Shown here: positions 42,885 through 53,054 of the stretch, piece after piece
How positions within the stretch are numbered: position 1 is the first letter of the stretch
Layout: each line of letters begins with the position of its first letter
Assembly: GCF_964204645.1 (NCBI RefSeq)
Contig: NC_134031.1
Coordinates: forward strand, 8,346,501 to 8,410,500
DNA length: 64,000 bases
Source of the DNA: Tubulanus polymorphus
Lineage: Eukaryota > Nemertea > Palaeonemertea > Tubulaniformes > Tubulanidae
Reading direction: 5' to 3'
The notes under the pieces: model-generated
What the model saw: the letters and a program-made list of their open reading frames with translations, nothing else
Told to the model about the DNA's origin: nothing
Database searches by the model: none
Program-made: the position numbers and the translations under genes

Positions 42885-43155
42885 TCTCGACCATCTTAGG
42901 TGTTGCGATACAATAGGAATTCGGTATTGTACTATTTTCATCATGAACATCATCATCTCGACGGTTATTGCTTACGAACGTTTAGCGTGTTCGGTGAGAT
43001 TCGCAGCAACAGGACGTCTTAATGCTGACTGTGACATCGTACGTAACGTTGGTTCCGGCGCCCCAGTCCACGTGGTAAATGACATATACATAAGGCTTAC
43101 CATACATCCGGACCGTAACCAATTGGAAGTGAAACACCCGTAGCCAGGAAAACAT

Positions 43156-43647
43156 ATGCACATAACTTGCAGCAAGAAAAAAACACAACCTTTTTACGTA
43201 CCCATGTTTAGCGGACGTTATGCTACGAATCATTCCCCGTTTATGAATAGAATATTCGAAACCCTGAAGAAAAAACATGTAAATATAATTTCTACCATGA
43301 CTAGAGTCATCGATATCAAACAGCATGCGATATGGGTACTGGTATCATCCTACCATTTTGGTACGCCAGGTATAGGTAGGTATCAAAACTTGAATAATTT
43401 TCGAAACTCTAAAATATTGGATCCACGAAATTCTCGTGGGTCTATTCAATTTTATTACACGAAGTGTATTCGATCTGACGGTCAACAGGTGGTGTTCATG
43501 CCATTCTGTTATCAGATAAGGAAACCACTTCAAACTGACCATGATAAGAATTATCTTGTGGACCTCATTGATAAAGTAGGCGTGAGGGCAATTTGGCAAC
43601 TCACGTATGACTATATTAATGCAGTCGTCAAGATAATTCAAAACTAA
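43156..43647 (+). CDS. 163-residue ORF in the left inverted arm, unknown
   Basis: Uninterrupted frame with an alternating strand pattern (HAIWVLVSSYHFGTPGIGRY, GSIQFYYTKCIRSDGQQVVF, VRAIWQLTYDYINAVVKIIQ). The homologous sequence in the right arm (47230-46870, minus) has several frame breaks. Together with a following 48-codon frame at 43697 (MDIAHRMRINPIKNRRIKCV) it may be part of the element's own protein. No family recognised. Confidence 0.35.
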   Translation: MHITCSKKKTQPFYVPMFSGRYATNHSPFMNRIFETLKKKHVNIISTMTRVIDIKQHAIWVLVSSYHFGTPGIGRYQNLNNFRNSKILDPRNSRGSIQFYYTKCIRSDGQQVVFMPFCYQIRKPLQTDHDKNYLVDLIDKVGVRAIWQLTYDYINAVVKIIQN

Positions 43648-43797
43648 CGAACAGTCCCTGTGGTGATGCCGTAGCAAGGGTCTCATACCGCTTTTCATGG
43701 ATATAGCGCATCGGATGAGGATAAACCCAATTAAAAACAGGAGGATAAAGTGCGTATTCGATTGTACCTGTTCAGAGAATTCCTCGAAAAATAACAA

Positions 43798-44590
43798 GAG
43801 CCCCAAGGGGCACTATGCCCAGCCTGTCAGCTTTTCATAAAATTGCAAATGATGATGCATTCTGTGGGTTAAATTTGTCAAAATACACTCCCAGATCAGA
43901 GTCAATACCTAATAATTTACACAATACAATCGTAGAATACAAAAGTAGCACAGACAGCGACTGGATCTGGCAGGAACAAATACCCCAGATAAATCTTTTC
44001 CCTTGGTCTTATTGATTTTAATGCGGAATAGAATTGAATTTTCTGAAATTTGCTCGATAAAACAAAATTGAATTGGATTTGATGTTTTATTTGTTCAATA
44101 AAGTAAAATTGAATTGGACATGATACTTTTTTGCGGAATAAAATTTGATTGAATTTGTAGTTTGAGCACATGGCTAATTAGCATATCAAGGTCATCTATC
44201 CGATTTAAGAAAAAGCTATTTTTACCGGAGTTTGCACAATGGTCAATGATATTTTCTGTAGTGCCAATAAAAATATTCCTCCCAAAAACCAAATCAACTA
44301 AAGCTTTCACAGAAATCGATCTTGAAATACAATTTTAGATCTTAAAATAAAACCCGGAAGTAAAATGGTAGACGATACCGCGGGTTCACGTGAAGATATT
44401 CGCGAAAAAGCTAATTTTAACGGGGCCCTCTTTCAATATTCAGCTACGTAGAGTTTGGAGAATGGATAATGCTTTAATGAATGATTTGTTTGAATATATG
44501 CTCAGTTGCACAGTAAAAATGCCTTTGTTCTGGAAACCATGTCATTTAAATTCGCTCCAAGTAAAAGGCTCAGCCTACGGCTGGCCTACA
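43798..44590. mobile_element. 793-bp insertion interrupting the left arm
   Basis: The junction is defined by comparison with the right arm, where TCGAAAAATAA is followed directly by AATGGATTAACCGAATCGGA. Left boundary ACAAGAGCCCCAAGGGGCAC, right boundary GGCTCAGCCTACGGCTGGCC. Contains tandem-like AAAATTGAATTGGA units at 44040-44160. No ORF of note. Confidence 0.65.
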
Positions 44591-44704
44591 AATGGATTAA
44601 CCGAATCGGATGAGTTCGCCGATGGAAGCTCTGCTCGTGATGGCGGTAAGAAATTAAATCATTCGTTTATGTTTATTCGGAAGCCATGTGCAGTAGGTAA
44701 GGCG

Positions 44705-46081
44705 CTAGAAGCCACTGGGATTAAGTGCAGCACCTGCCCTCCTTGTCCAAAGCAAGTAACCGACACCAATGGTTGAAAAAATACTTAGAAAAAGTGATAG
44801 ATAGCTAAGAAATTGCGATTGAGAGACACCAGGGATAAAGAGCTCGGAGTTTGAGCTCAGCAGTGGGGCAGCCAGTGCATCCGCCTGGGTGGCAAAGAGT
44901 TTTACTTTCTGGTGCCCTTTTTCGGCAATCTTCTTAAATCTGTCTGGAAGCCCCGGTCTGCGTGCGCTACGTTCTCCCATTAATCCTTGGTGAGTTTAAT
45001 TTCGGGGAGGATAACCTGGTGTAGACGAGAAGAAAACACAATATATGTGTATAATGAATAAACGCGAGAAATCCCAAAATAAATATAGCCAAAACGAGAA
45101 ATAAGAGTAATCATATTTGCGCAACGCATCGGCTAAAACCTATTAGCCATCATCAGGCGTACTAGTAGTTAACCTATTTTAACCAGGTTCAACTATAGTT
45201 TATTAACCTGGTGTATTTTTGATGAGTGTGTAGCAGGATCCAAAAGTGTCCTCTTCCAGTCGAGAGTCATATGCTTAAAGAATGATTATTTAACAGGATG
45301 TGAGTATATCGATGTAGTACGATGTGACAACTTTTTTTTGGCGGGAATTTTGAATGTGGCCGATGCGATTCCGCAACCGCACGGCAATCGTATCAGACAC
45401 ATGGTGCAAGAAAGGTGGCTTGTGCAGGTTTACCAGGTCAGGCCATTGACCAAGAGGCCTCCCGTCCACTTACCAGAACCCGGAACCGAGGTCGAGAGCC
45501 ACCTCAAACCAGCCTGACTCCTGGTATCTTACTGCCTTGTCAGTTCTGGTGTAGAGAACGTTTCGCGCTTGGTAGTAATGTCCGGGATTCTAATATGAAA
45601 TCGTGAATCCAGGATAATGTATCGAAAGAAAATTTAGGATTGCACCGATTGTTTTGGAAACCATGTGCGATGGTACTAGATTGATCGGCAGAAAGCCATC
45701 AATTAGATTCTGCACGCCGGCCAGTCATTTGTGTACCTCCATAGAATACTGTGCAGAAACCTCTTCCACCGAGGCAAAATACTGGAAGAAATCACTCATA
45801 GCCAGTAACAAAGCTTCCATGTCCGAGATCCGTACCCTATTTTTTCCGGCGAATTGGGAGTGTTTGATTAGGTTATCCTGGATATTATTGATGAGAGCAT
45901 GATTGTTCCGCACACCCTCAACAATGTTATCCAGGCGGGATGATGTCAAGGAGGACACCTCCCTACCTTGACGAATGACTTCGTTTTTAACCAGTTCAGA
46001 AGCTTTTTCTAGTCTGCCTATGTGGCTCCGGATCTCGCTCACTTCGCTTTCGGTGGCTGTACCAAACAAACTCTTCGACAC
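44705..46081 (-). pseudogene. decayed envelope-like glycoprotein ORF (retroelement-type)
   Basis: The minus strand begins MSKSLFGTATESEVSEIRSH and continues as a long amphipathic helix (IGRLEKASELVKNEVIRQGR, LINNIQDNLIKHSQFAGKN), the layout of a fusion-protein core after a small hydrophobic start. Far downstream, near 44780, is a single hydrophobic span followed by basic residues (SLFLSIFSTIGVGYLLWTRR), as in a membrane anchor. The region between has numerous stops, so it is a remnant. Similar proteins occur in gypsy/errantivirus-type and BEL/Pao elements of invertebrates. No gag, protease or polymerase was found in the composite. Confidence 0.45.
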
Positions 46082-46521
46082 GCAACAAAGTTAAAAAGTC
46101 TACGTTTGGATCTGTGGCCAGAAGACGTTTGGTACACCCTGGCCGCAACAAGCCGGCTTATGTCGAACCGATAGAGCAGCAACTGGCGGCCTCTCGTAGG
46201 CCGCTAGTTGCCGCTAATCGGCGATAAACCCAGTTGCGTCGGTAGGCGTCGCGTTGCTTGTCGACATAAGTCAGCCTTAACAGCGAACCGGATAATAGTT
46301 TCCTTAATCAGCGTATGGGTTCCGGGACCGATATGTTGTAAAATAATGTCGTCGAAATGCGGGCAAAATATAATATATATCCCGCAAAATAAAGGAATAC
46401 GTGTAAAACAGAGAAATGATACTACGGTAATAGGTAACGCACCCGCTTCGTACAGCAAAAAATACGCTTAAAATGAAAACTAGATTAACAAAACAAAAGA
46501 AGAAAATGATTAGTAGCGTAC

Positions 46522-46809
46522 TTACCAAGTCCGTGGTTCTCCACTTCTTTGGACTAGGATAGCAGGTGCCACACGTTTTACCCCAATGGCTACTAGCGCC
46601 TTACCCTCTGCACAATGCTTCCGAATAAGCATAAACGAATCATTTAATTTCTTACCGCCTTCACGAGCAGAGCTTCCATCGGCGAACTCATCCGATTCGG
46701 TTAATCCATTTTTATTTTTCGAGGAATTCTCTGAACAGGTTAAATCGAATACGCACTTAATTCTCCTGTTTTTAATTGGGTTCATCCTCATCCGATGCGC
46801 CGTATCCAT
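46522..46809 (-). CDS. 95-residue ORF in the right inverted arm, unknown
   Basis: MDTAHRMRMNPIKNRRIKCV, then NGLTESDEFADGSSAREGGK and a charged tail. The left-arm homologue is split by the 793-bp insertion (43697-43840 and 44590-44776), so this copy shows the uninterrupted arrangement. It reads toward the envelope-like ORF. Function unknown. Confidence 0.35.
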   Translation of the reverse strand: MDTAHRMRMNPIKNRRIKCVFDLTCSENSSKNKNGLTESDEFADGSSAREGGKKLNDSFMLIRKHCAEGKALVAIGVKRVAPAILVQRSGEPRTW

Positions 46810-47700
46810 GTTAAGCAGTATGAGATCCTTGCTACGGCTTCGCCACAGGGACTGTTCGTTAGTTTTGAATTTATCTTGACGACTGCATTAATATGGTAAT
46901 AGGTCAGTTACCTGATTGCCCTCACACCTACTTTATCAATGAGGTCCCCAAGAGAATTCTTATCGTGGTCAGTTTGAAGTGGTTTCCTTATCTGATTACA
47001 GAATGGATGAACACCACCTGTTGACCGCCAGATCGAATACACTTCGTGTAATAAAATTGAATAGCTCCACGAGAATATCGTTTCGAGAATTATAAACTCA
47101 AGTTTTGATACCTACCTTTTCCCAGCGTACCCAGATGGTAGGATGATACCAGTGCCCATATCGCGCGCTGTTTGATATCGATGACTCTGGTCATGCTAGA
47201 AATTATATTTACATGTTTTTTTTCAGGGTTTCGAATATTCTAATCATAAACGGGGAACGATTCTTAGCAACACCCAAGTCTACTATACTTCATGCTTATG
47301 TATAGATAAGAATACTGTCATTAATGATCGTTTCGTAACAATATTATACATACGTCATACGTCCGCTAAACATGGGTCGTAAAGAGGTTGTGTTCTTTTT
47401 CTTGCTGCAAGTTATGTGTATATGTTTTCCTGGCTACGGGGTTTCACTTCCAATTGGTTACGGTCCGGAGGTATGGTAAACCTTTTTTATGTCAATTACG
47501 GTACCACGTGGACTGGGGCGCCGGAAAAATTGGTCTGCGCGATTTCTATTAATCTATTGAGGGGTTTGCACCTCTCCCCTCCACAGAAAAAGAGGATGGC
47601 TCGTTGAGTCATTCCCCTGCGCAGGTTATTGTATAAAAAAAAAGATTTATTGTATGAAAAAGTATTTATTTCCGGGAGATATTTTATTGTTTATTTTACA

Positions 47701-48739
47701 TCGTGATTGTAGTGTGGAGACAACTCCCATACAGCGTTTACCTTTCACTATCTCCCTAACCAGAACCACCCCTTATGCCTATGGCCTCCATAGTCTAATG
47801 CCGTTTGCATTCATTGTGTACTAAAAATGATGAATATGATATGCCTGTATATCGCCTATCGACTGATCTCGTACATCGTCTGTTTATTTTTCACTGATAT
47901 TTGTAACACGTTATATTTCTAACTGAAGAAATGCTGTTTTTCATATTACTGTTGAAGTTGAAGCAACCTATAAATATTTCCTTATTAATGGGCGCCATGG
48001 AGAAATCATTTGGATACCCTGAAGCAGGCTTGCGTATTCGCTAAGATATTGTTCCCCTGCCAGTCCAAGTATTTTTGTCTTATGGTTCACATGAAGAGTC
48101 ATTTTGAAAAATAAGTTTGACTGCGACTGAGGTTTTAAAAGCTGTTAATTCATCTCTGGGCTCCACTTCATAAAATGGACATAGTTTTATGAAGATTTAG
48201 AAAAGAAAAACATGCTTAAGTTGTGAACACATAGCACAATTTAGTCAAAGTGAAGCTCTTGATAAAATAATGCAGAAATGGTTATATAGTATGTAATGTG
48301 ATTATGTAGTATTAGTTTTTTATTTTCATTCATGAAGTCATCAATGTTTTGTTCATGACGTATATGTAGATCACATCACTCGAGTAATAAAATGTATTTC
48401 AACTTCAAACGAATAAAAATTTCAGGTTGTTTTGTCTGCTGTAGTTGTAAGAAAAAAGTTATTTTTTTGCCAAGTTCAGATTCGAGGTCGGATCTATCAA
48501 AGTTGAGTAGTCTGGACCGATGCGTGATCAACTGATTTCGGGATCGGTAGGCCCTATTACAAAGTGCACAATGAATACATAGTTAGATTTTGACATCCCA
48601 ATAACAGCCAGGAATAATCGGTGACCGATTCAATAAACTGTCTTGTAATTTAGTTTTGAATCTTACGGACTTTATATTCTAGTAATGGTAAAAGAAAAAT
48701 GGGTTTCCTTATCTGTGAGTCAAACGTAGTGATTGTCAC
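47701..48739. other. intergenic, nothing recognised
   Basis: AT-rich sequence without long frames, motifs or evident repeats. An AATAAA-like site lies near 48388. Confidence 0.4.
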
Positions 48740-49605
48740 GAATATTTGGGAGATTTTAATTTTCATACCTTATTTCTTAACCCTACCTTCCCAAATGAAA
48801 TTGAAAAAATATGTAAATCCTTAAAGCCTAAAAATACCTGATACAGATGATATCAGCCATAAAAATACTAAAATCAGTCATTGATCTTATTTCCAGTCCA
48901 TTGGCTCATATTTTCAATCTCAGTCTATCAACTGGAATCGTCCCAAATTTATTTAAATCTGCCCTAGTAACTCCTTTATTTAAAACTGGTGATAATAGTC
49001 TATTTTTAAATTACAGACCAATCTCTATACTGCCCTCTATCTCTAAATTGTTGGAAAAAATCATGTACATGTATAACCGAGTTTTAATTTTTCTTGAAAA
49101 ATAGAACATAATTTCTAGTGCTCAATTTTGTTTTAGAAAAGGATATTCGACTGAGCTGGCATTAACTTTAATTACCAATCATATTTTAGAAAATCTAGAT
49201 TGTGGTAAATCGACTATTGGAGTTTACTTGGATCTATCGAAAGCTTTTGATACTCTAGATCATAAAATTTTGTTATCTAAACTATACCATTATGGCATCA
49301 GAGGCCCTCCGCTCTTATGGTTTAAAAATTATCTTCATAATCGCTCTCAAATCGTAAAATTCGAGGGCCATTTCTCGGAATATTCTAACTTAACTTGTGG
49401 TGTACCTCAAGGATCAATTCTCGGGCCCTTTTATTTATCATATACATAAATGATTGTGTTAATGTGTCTTCATTTTTATAACTAATCGTGTTAGCAGACA
49501 GATTATCCCTCAATTTGAAAAACCCATTTTATGGTCTTTAGTCTGGTGAAGAAATTGTCATAGATGATACTGCTATTGATTGTATAAGCTCTACTAAGTT
49601 TTTGG

Positions 49606-50705
49606 CGGTGTTGTCATATCGCGGAATTTTCCAAAAAACATGGAATTTCTTCATTTTCACTATACATAGTAACCGAGTTTTTCCACGGGGATACCCTTTG
49701 TTGGACATGGCACCGGACGCATGTTTTTCATTTTTTCATTGCCGGTACCTGGTAGGTCTATGTGATAATCTATTACTATCGTCGCTCGACTAATTAACGA
49801 TATTTCCAGACGATAAATTGGAGAACCTACGCAGGCAATTAATCTATCAACATTAGAACCGCATCTACGAGTTCTGTGTATGTTACCATTAATAAACCTT
49901 TAACTAATTGAATATATGCTGCATTGTAAAATGGATATAAAAACGATGATTTATTTTTTTTGCACATTTTCACTGGTCGTATTAAGACCAAAATGAGGTA
50001 TGTTTCTATACGGTCAAGAGAAATATCCCAAAATGAACGATGTCAGACGAAAACAGATATACATTTTGCATATTCTGGCTTGAGATTTTTAATGCGTCTC
50101 GTGCATCTTAATTGTGATTAATGCGAGTGTGGTGTATCTAGAAGAGTTAATAAAAGTTGTTGAATGATATCAAAGATTATTTTTCTAAATGGTATCTTTT
50201 CTTAACTCCGTTATTTGTGAAGAGAGGGCTGTTACTTAGTTGCTTCTCCTATTGATTCCTTAGGTCTGAAAAACGTACTATCGGTACTAGACGGCGGTTT
50301 CTATCAAATATAAGTTTTAAGGAACCGCGGTACATGTTTGGTAGTAGCACATTTCACGTTTGCAGCCATCTGAAACTACGGCCCAACCTAGAGCGACCGT
50401 GCTCAAATCTACTAAGATCGCAAAAAGTCGATTTACTTCGATAACCGATGCTTGCACTAGTGCCAATCTCTTTTTCCGACTACATTTTGAATGTTACTGA
50501 AGCTGCAGGTAACTGAACGGTATCATAAAACAATGTCAGATAAAATTGCGTGCGAATAGTGTGACTCGAAGCCAACTCAGTGCATTGATTGTTCCGGTTC
50601 CTTGTTCCCCGCAGGAAAACCTGGTGACTATTTATAGTGAAAGTGAAGAAATTCCGTGTTTTTTTAAATTCCGCGATTCCGTCATTCCGCGATATGACAA
50701 CACCG
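49606..50705. mobile_element. 1100-bp non-autonomous DNA transposon with 21-bp TIRs and 8-bp TSD
   Basis: Left TIR CGGTGTTGTCATATCGCGGA (49606) is mirrored by TCCGCGATATGACAACACCG ending at 50705. The flanking 8-bp duplication GTTTTTGG is exact at 49598-49605 and 50706-50713, and removal of the insert joins the two halves of the LINE. TSD length fits the hAT or P superfamilies. Sub-terminal TTCCGCGATTCC repeats follow the right TIR. No transposase ORF. Confidence 0.92.
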
Positions 50706-51619
50706 GTTTTTGGGTATCATTGTTGATGATCAGTTCAAGTGAAAGGAACACGTCAATATTATTTGTACTAAAATTTCAAGAGTTATTGGTTTGTTCGCAG
50801 ATTCTTCAGATACCTCCCGATCAAAGTACTTCATCAATTATACTACAGCTTAATTTATCCGCATATGTATTACTGCAATGTCATTTGGCATTTGGGGAAA
50901 TGCATCACAACTCCATCTCTCAAAATTATTTCCTTTACAAAAGAAAGCCATTCGTTCAATTAACAAGAGCCAATAAGAAATCCAATATTCTAAAACTAGA
51001 TGATATTAATCGTTTTGTATTGGCCAATTCATGTTTCGCTTTTTTCATAATAGACTACTCAAGACATTTGATAGATTATTTTCCTTTGTATTTAATCGAC
51101 ATAATTCTCATACTAGAAACACTACTACTTTCGTTTCGATGTACGCTTTTCTAAAACTTCAGCCAAATTAAATTCTCTGGTTGCCACGGGTCCTCTACTA
51201 TGGAATACCCTAAATTTCGACATTATTTCCTCTAGTTCTATTGCTATCTTCAAAAAACGTTTAAAATAGTTTAATTGCTTTCTATTGATTTTCAATATTT
51301 CTCCTTACTGGCAATATAAACCCATTTCAGTATTGTTTTCAAAATACCTGTACACTAGTACGCAGAACATGTTTGCTTTTTTTCTTAGTATTTGCTTGTA
51401 CTAAATCTTTTTGTATGATACCATATTTGTTTTTGTTCTTTTCTTATCTCTCTTTTTTAAGGTGCTTCGCATTTTCAAGCTTAAAGCTTTCTGAAGTATC
51501 CTTGCTGTAAAATCAAATTATTTATTACCTAATCACATTTTGTATATACAAATGTGTTCATATATTTGTAATATTGAATGATAATGTAATATATAATTTT
51601 AATTTGTTCAGAAATAAAG

Positions 51620-51662
51620 CTACCGTACCGTACCGTACCGTACCGTACCGTACCGTACCATA
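51620..51662 (+). repeat. (TACCG)n tail of the LINE
   Basis: About eight GTACC/TACCG units directly after AATAAAGC, forming the LINE 3' terminus. Confidence 0.9.
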
Positions 51663-51665
51663 CCA

Positions 51666-53054
51666 TTATACATAGTTACCTTTTGATGATAAAGTCAATA
51701 ATTTTGAGCAAACAGATGAGAGCTGCAATTCATTATATCTCCTCCAGGGATGCAATTTCTTTATTCTTGATAACAGATTTTATCATGTTTTAGGCATCAT
51801 GGGAAAACAAAGAGGTAATTCATATTGTCGATGTTAGACAATGAAGTATAGGCCATGCACTTGTCTTTCAAGAGGCCTGGTGGCAGGTATTGCTAGCTCC
51901 ACCGTTGGCAGTCCCATCCCAGTCTCTAAGGAAAACCACAGACATCAAGTGCCTGCAATGACGTAGACACATTTTTACTGCAAGAAGACTCCAACCGCTT
52001 ACGGGTATGACTATAGGGCCAACTGTTTTGTTGTCATCAGCTACTACATCAGGCGTACTATAGGACTGCATCAGATGTCACTACACAAGAGTTCGCTGAT
52101 AAGATTGCCTTGATGCCTACCTCCAACTTCTGGTACTACTCTGCTACCGCTCCGACATTAACGTCCCACGGGTCGACACAAACGAACTACTACTATAATA
52201 CTACTTTCGGCGAAGAAACCACCTAATAATTCGATCATCTTGAAAGAAGCCTTGCTACAACCCGTTCATGCATAATGTTAGGGCATAGACGGTTACAATG
52301 TCTATTGCATGGCACACATGAATCACCCAGAGACTATTCACCACTATGCGCCCTCGTAACCTTGTCCGATTGCTAGACTAGGGAATGACTATCATTGGGA
52401 AATACTCTTTGCTGTCTCACTGGAGTACGTTTCTCCAACACAGAAACAGCTAATGTAAGATATTCCTCTAAATCTATGTGCCTGGACATAACAGAATACT
52501 CGAATTTAGAGTCCATAAAGTTCTATTGGATTGTATTGTGAACACTCCTATCTTCAACACTCGGTTGACGAGGACCCCATGCCACCAGCTATCCCACATG
52601 ATGGCGTCCACATCAATGGGAACACTCGAACAAAATTCATTGATTTTCAATTAATTCTTATCTTAGATTTTAAGCCTCCCAAACACCTCCCAAACAAGAA
52701 ATGACGCAAATCATGTCATTTGATAAATTAAGATGTTTAGGCTTCATATAACTATGGAAAGGTAGGAGAAATCCGGTGTCAATGTATGAACGCATACTAG
52801 TGAACCTGGCAGATCCTTGCCACAAGTGAACTCCCCGATTGCCACTGTCTAATGTAGGGTCCTTATTCTAACCAACCACAGATGACTTAGTTATAGCTCT
52901 ATACATGTAAGAAAGCATCCTCGATGTTGGCAATAGAGCTACATGTATAACTTTCTTACATGTATAAATCTAAAGTGTGATCTAAGGTCAGATCCTTTCA
53001 TCTCTTAACACGATAGACAATAATACATCAACATAAATGTTTCATTATTTTTAT
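51666..53054. other. intergenic, nothing recognised
   Basis: No coding frame of note. A local inverted repeat at 52898-52965 (CTATACATGTAAGAAAG ... CTTTCTTACATGTATA) could form a hairpin. Confidence 0.4.

Larger units (their letters stand above)
42500..47700. mobile_element. 5.2-kb composite element with ~1-kb inverted arms
   Basis: Left arm 42500-43797 plus 44591-44740, and right arm 46545-47700, are reverse complements over their shared length. Examples are ACCTGCGCAGGGGAATGA at 42582 versus TCATTCCCCTGCGCAGGT at 47611, and the MD(I/T)AHRMR(I/M)NPIKNRR-encoding block at 43697 versus 46809. The left arm carries a 793-bp insertion (43798-44590) and about 370 bp (42683-43054) absent from the right. 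The centre holds a decayed envelope-like ORF on the minus strand. The arms are too long and too diverged for a simple MITE. The arrangement could be two retroelement-derived copies in opposite orientation or a true foldback. Confidence 0.7.
48740..51665 (+). mobile_element. 5'-truncated LINE with reverse transcriptase remnants, split by a DNA transposon
   Basis: Plus-strand frames carry reverse-transcriptase motifs in order: ALVTPLFKTGDNSLFLNYRP (48960-49020, ending ISILP), then after a stop VYLDLSKAFDTLDHKILLSK (motif A, near 49228) and NLTCGVPQGSILGPFYLSYT (motif B, near 49400). Motif C is not visible. From 50706 the C-terminal region resumes (GYH..., AIRSINKSQ.. in several frames), with VATGPLLWNTLNF near 51180. 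The 3' UTR ends at AATAAAGC followed by a (TACCG)n tail. Jockey/CR1-like clade by motif appearance. Many frame breaks; inactive. Confidence 0.85.
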
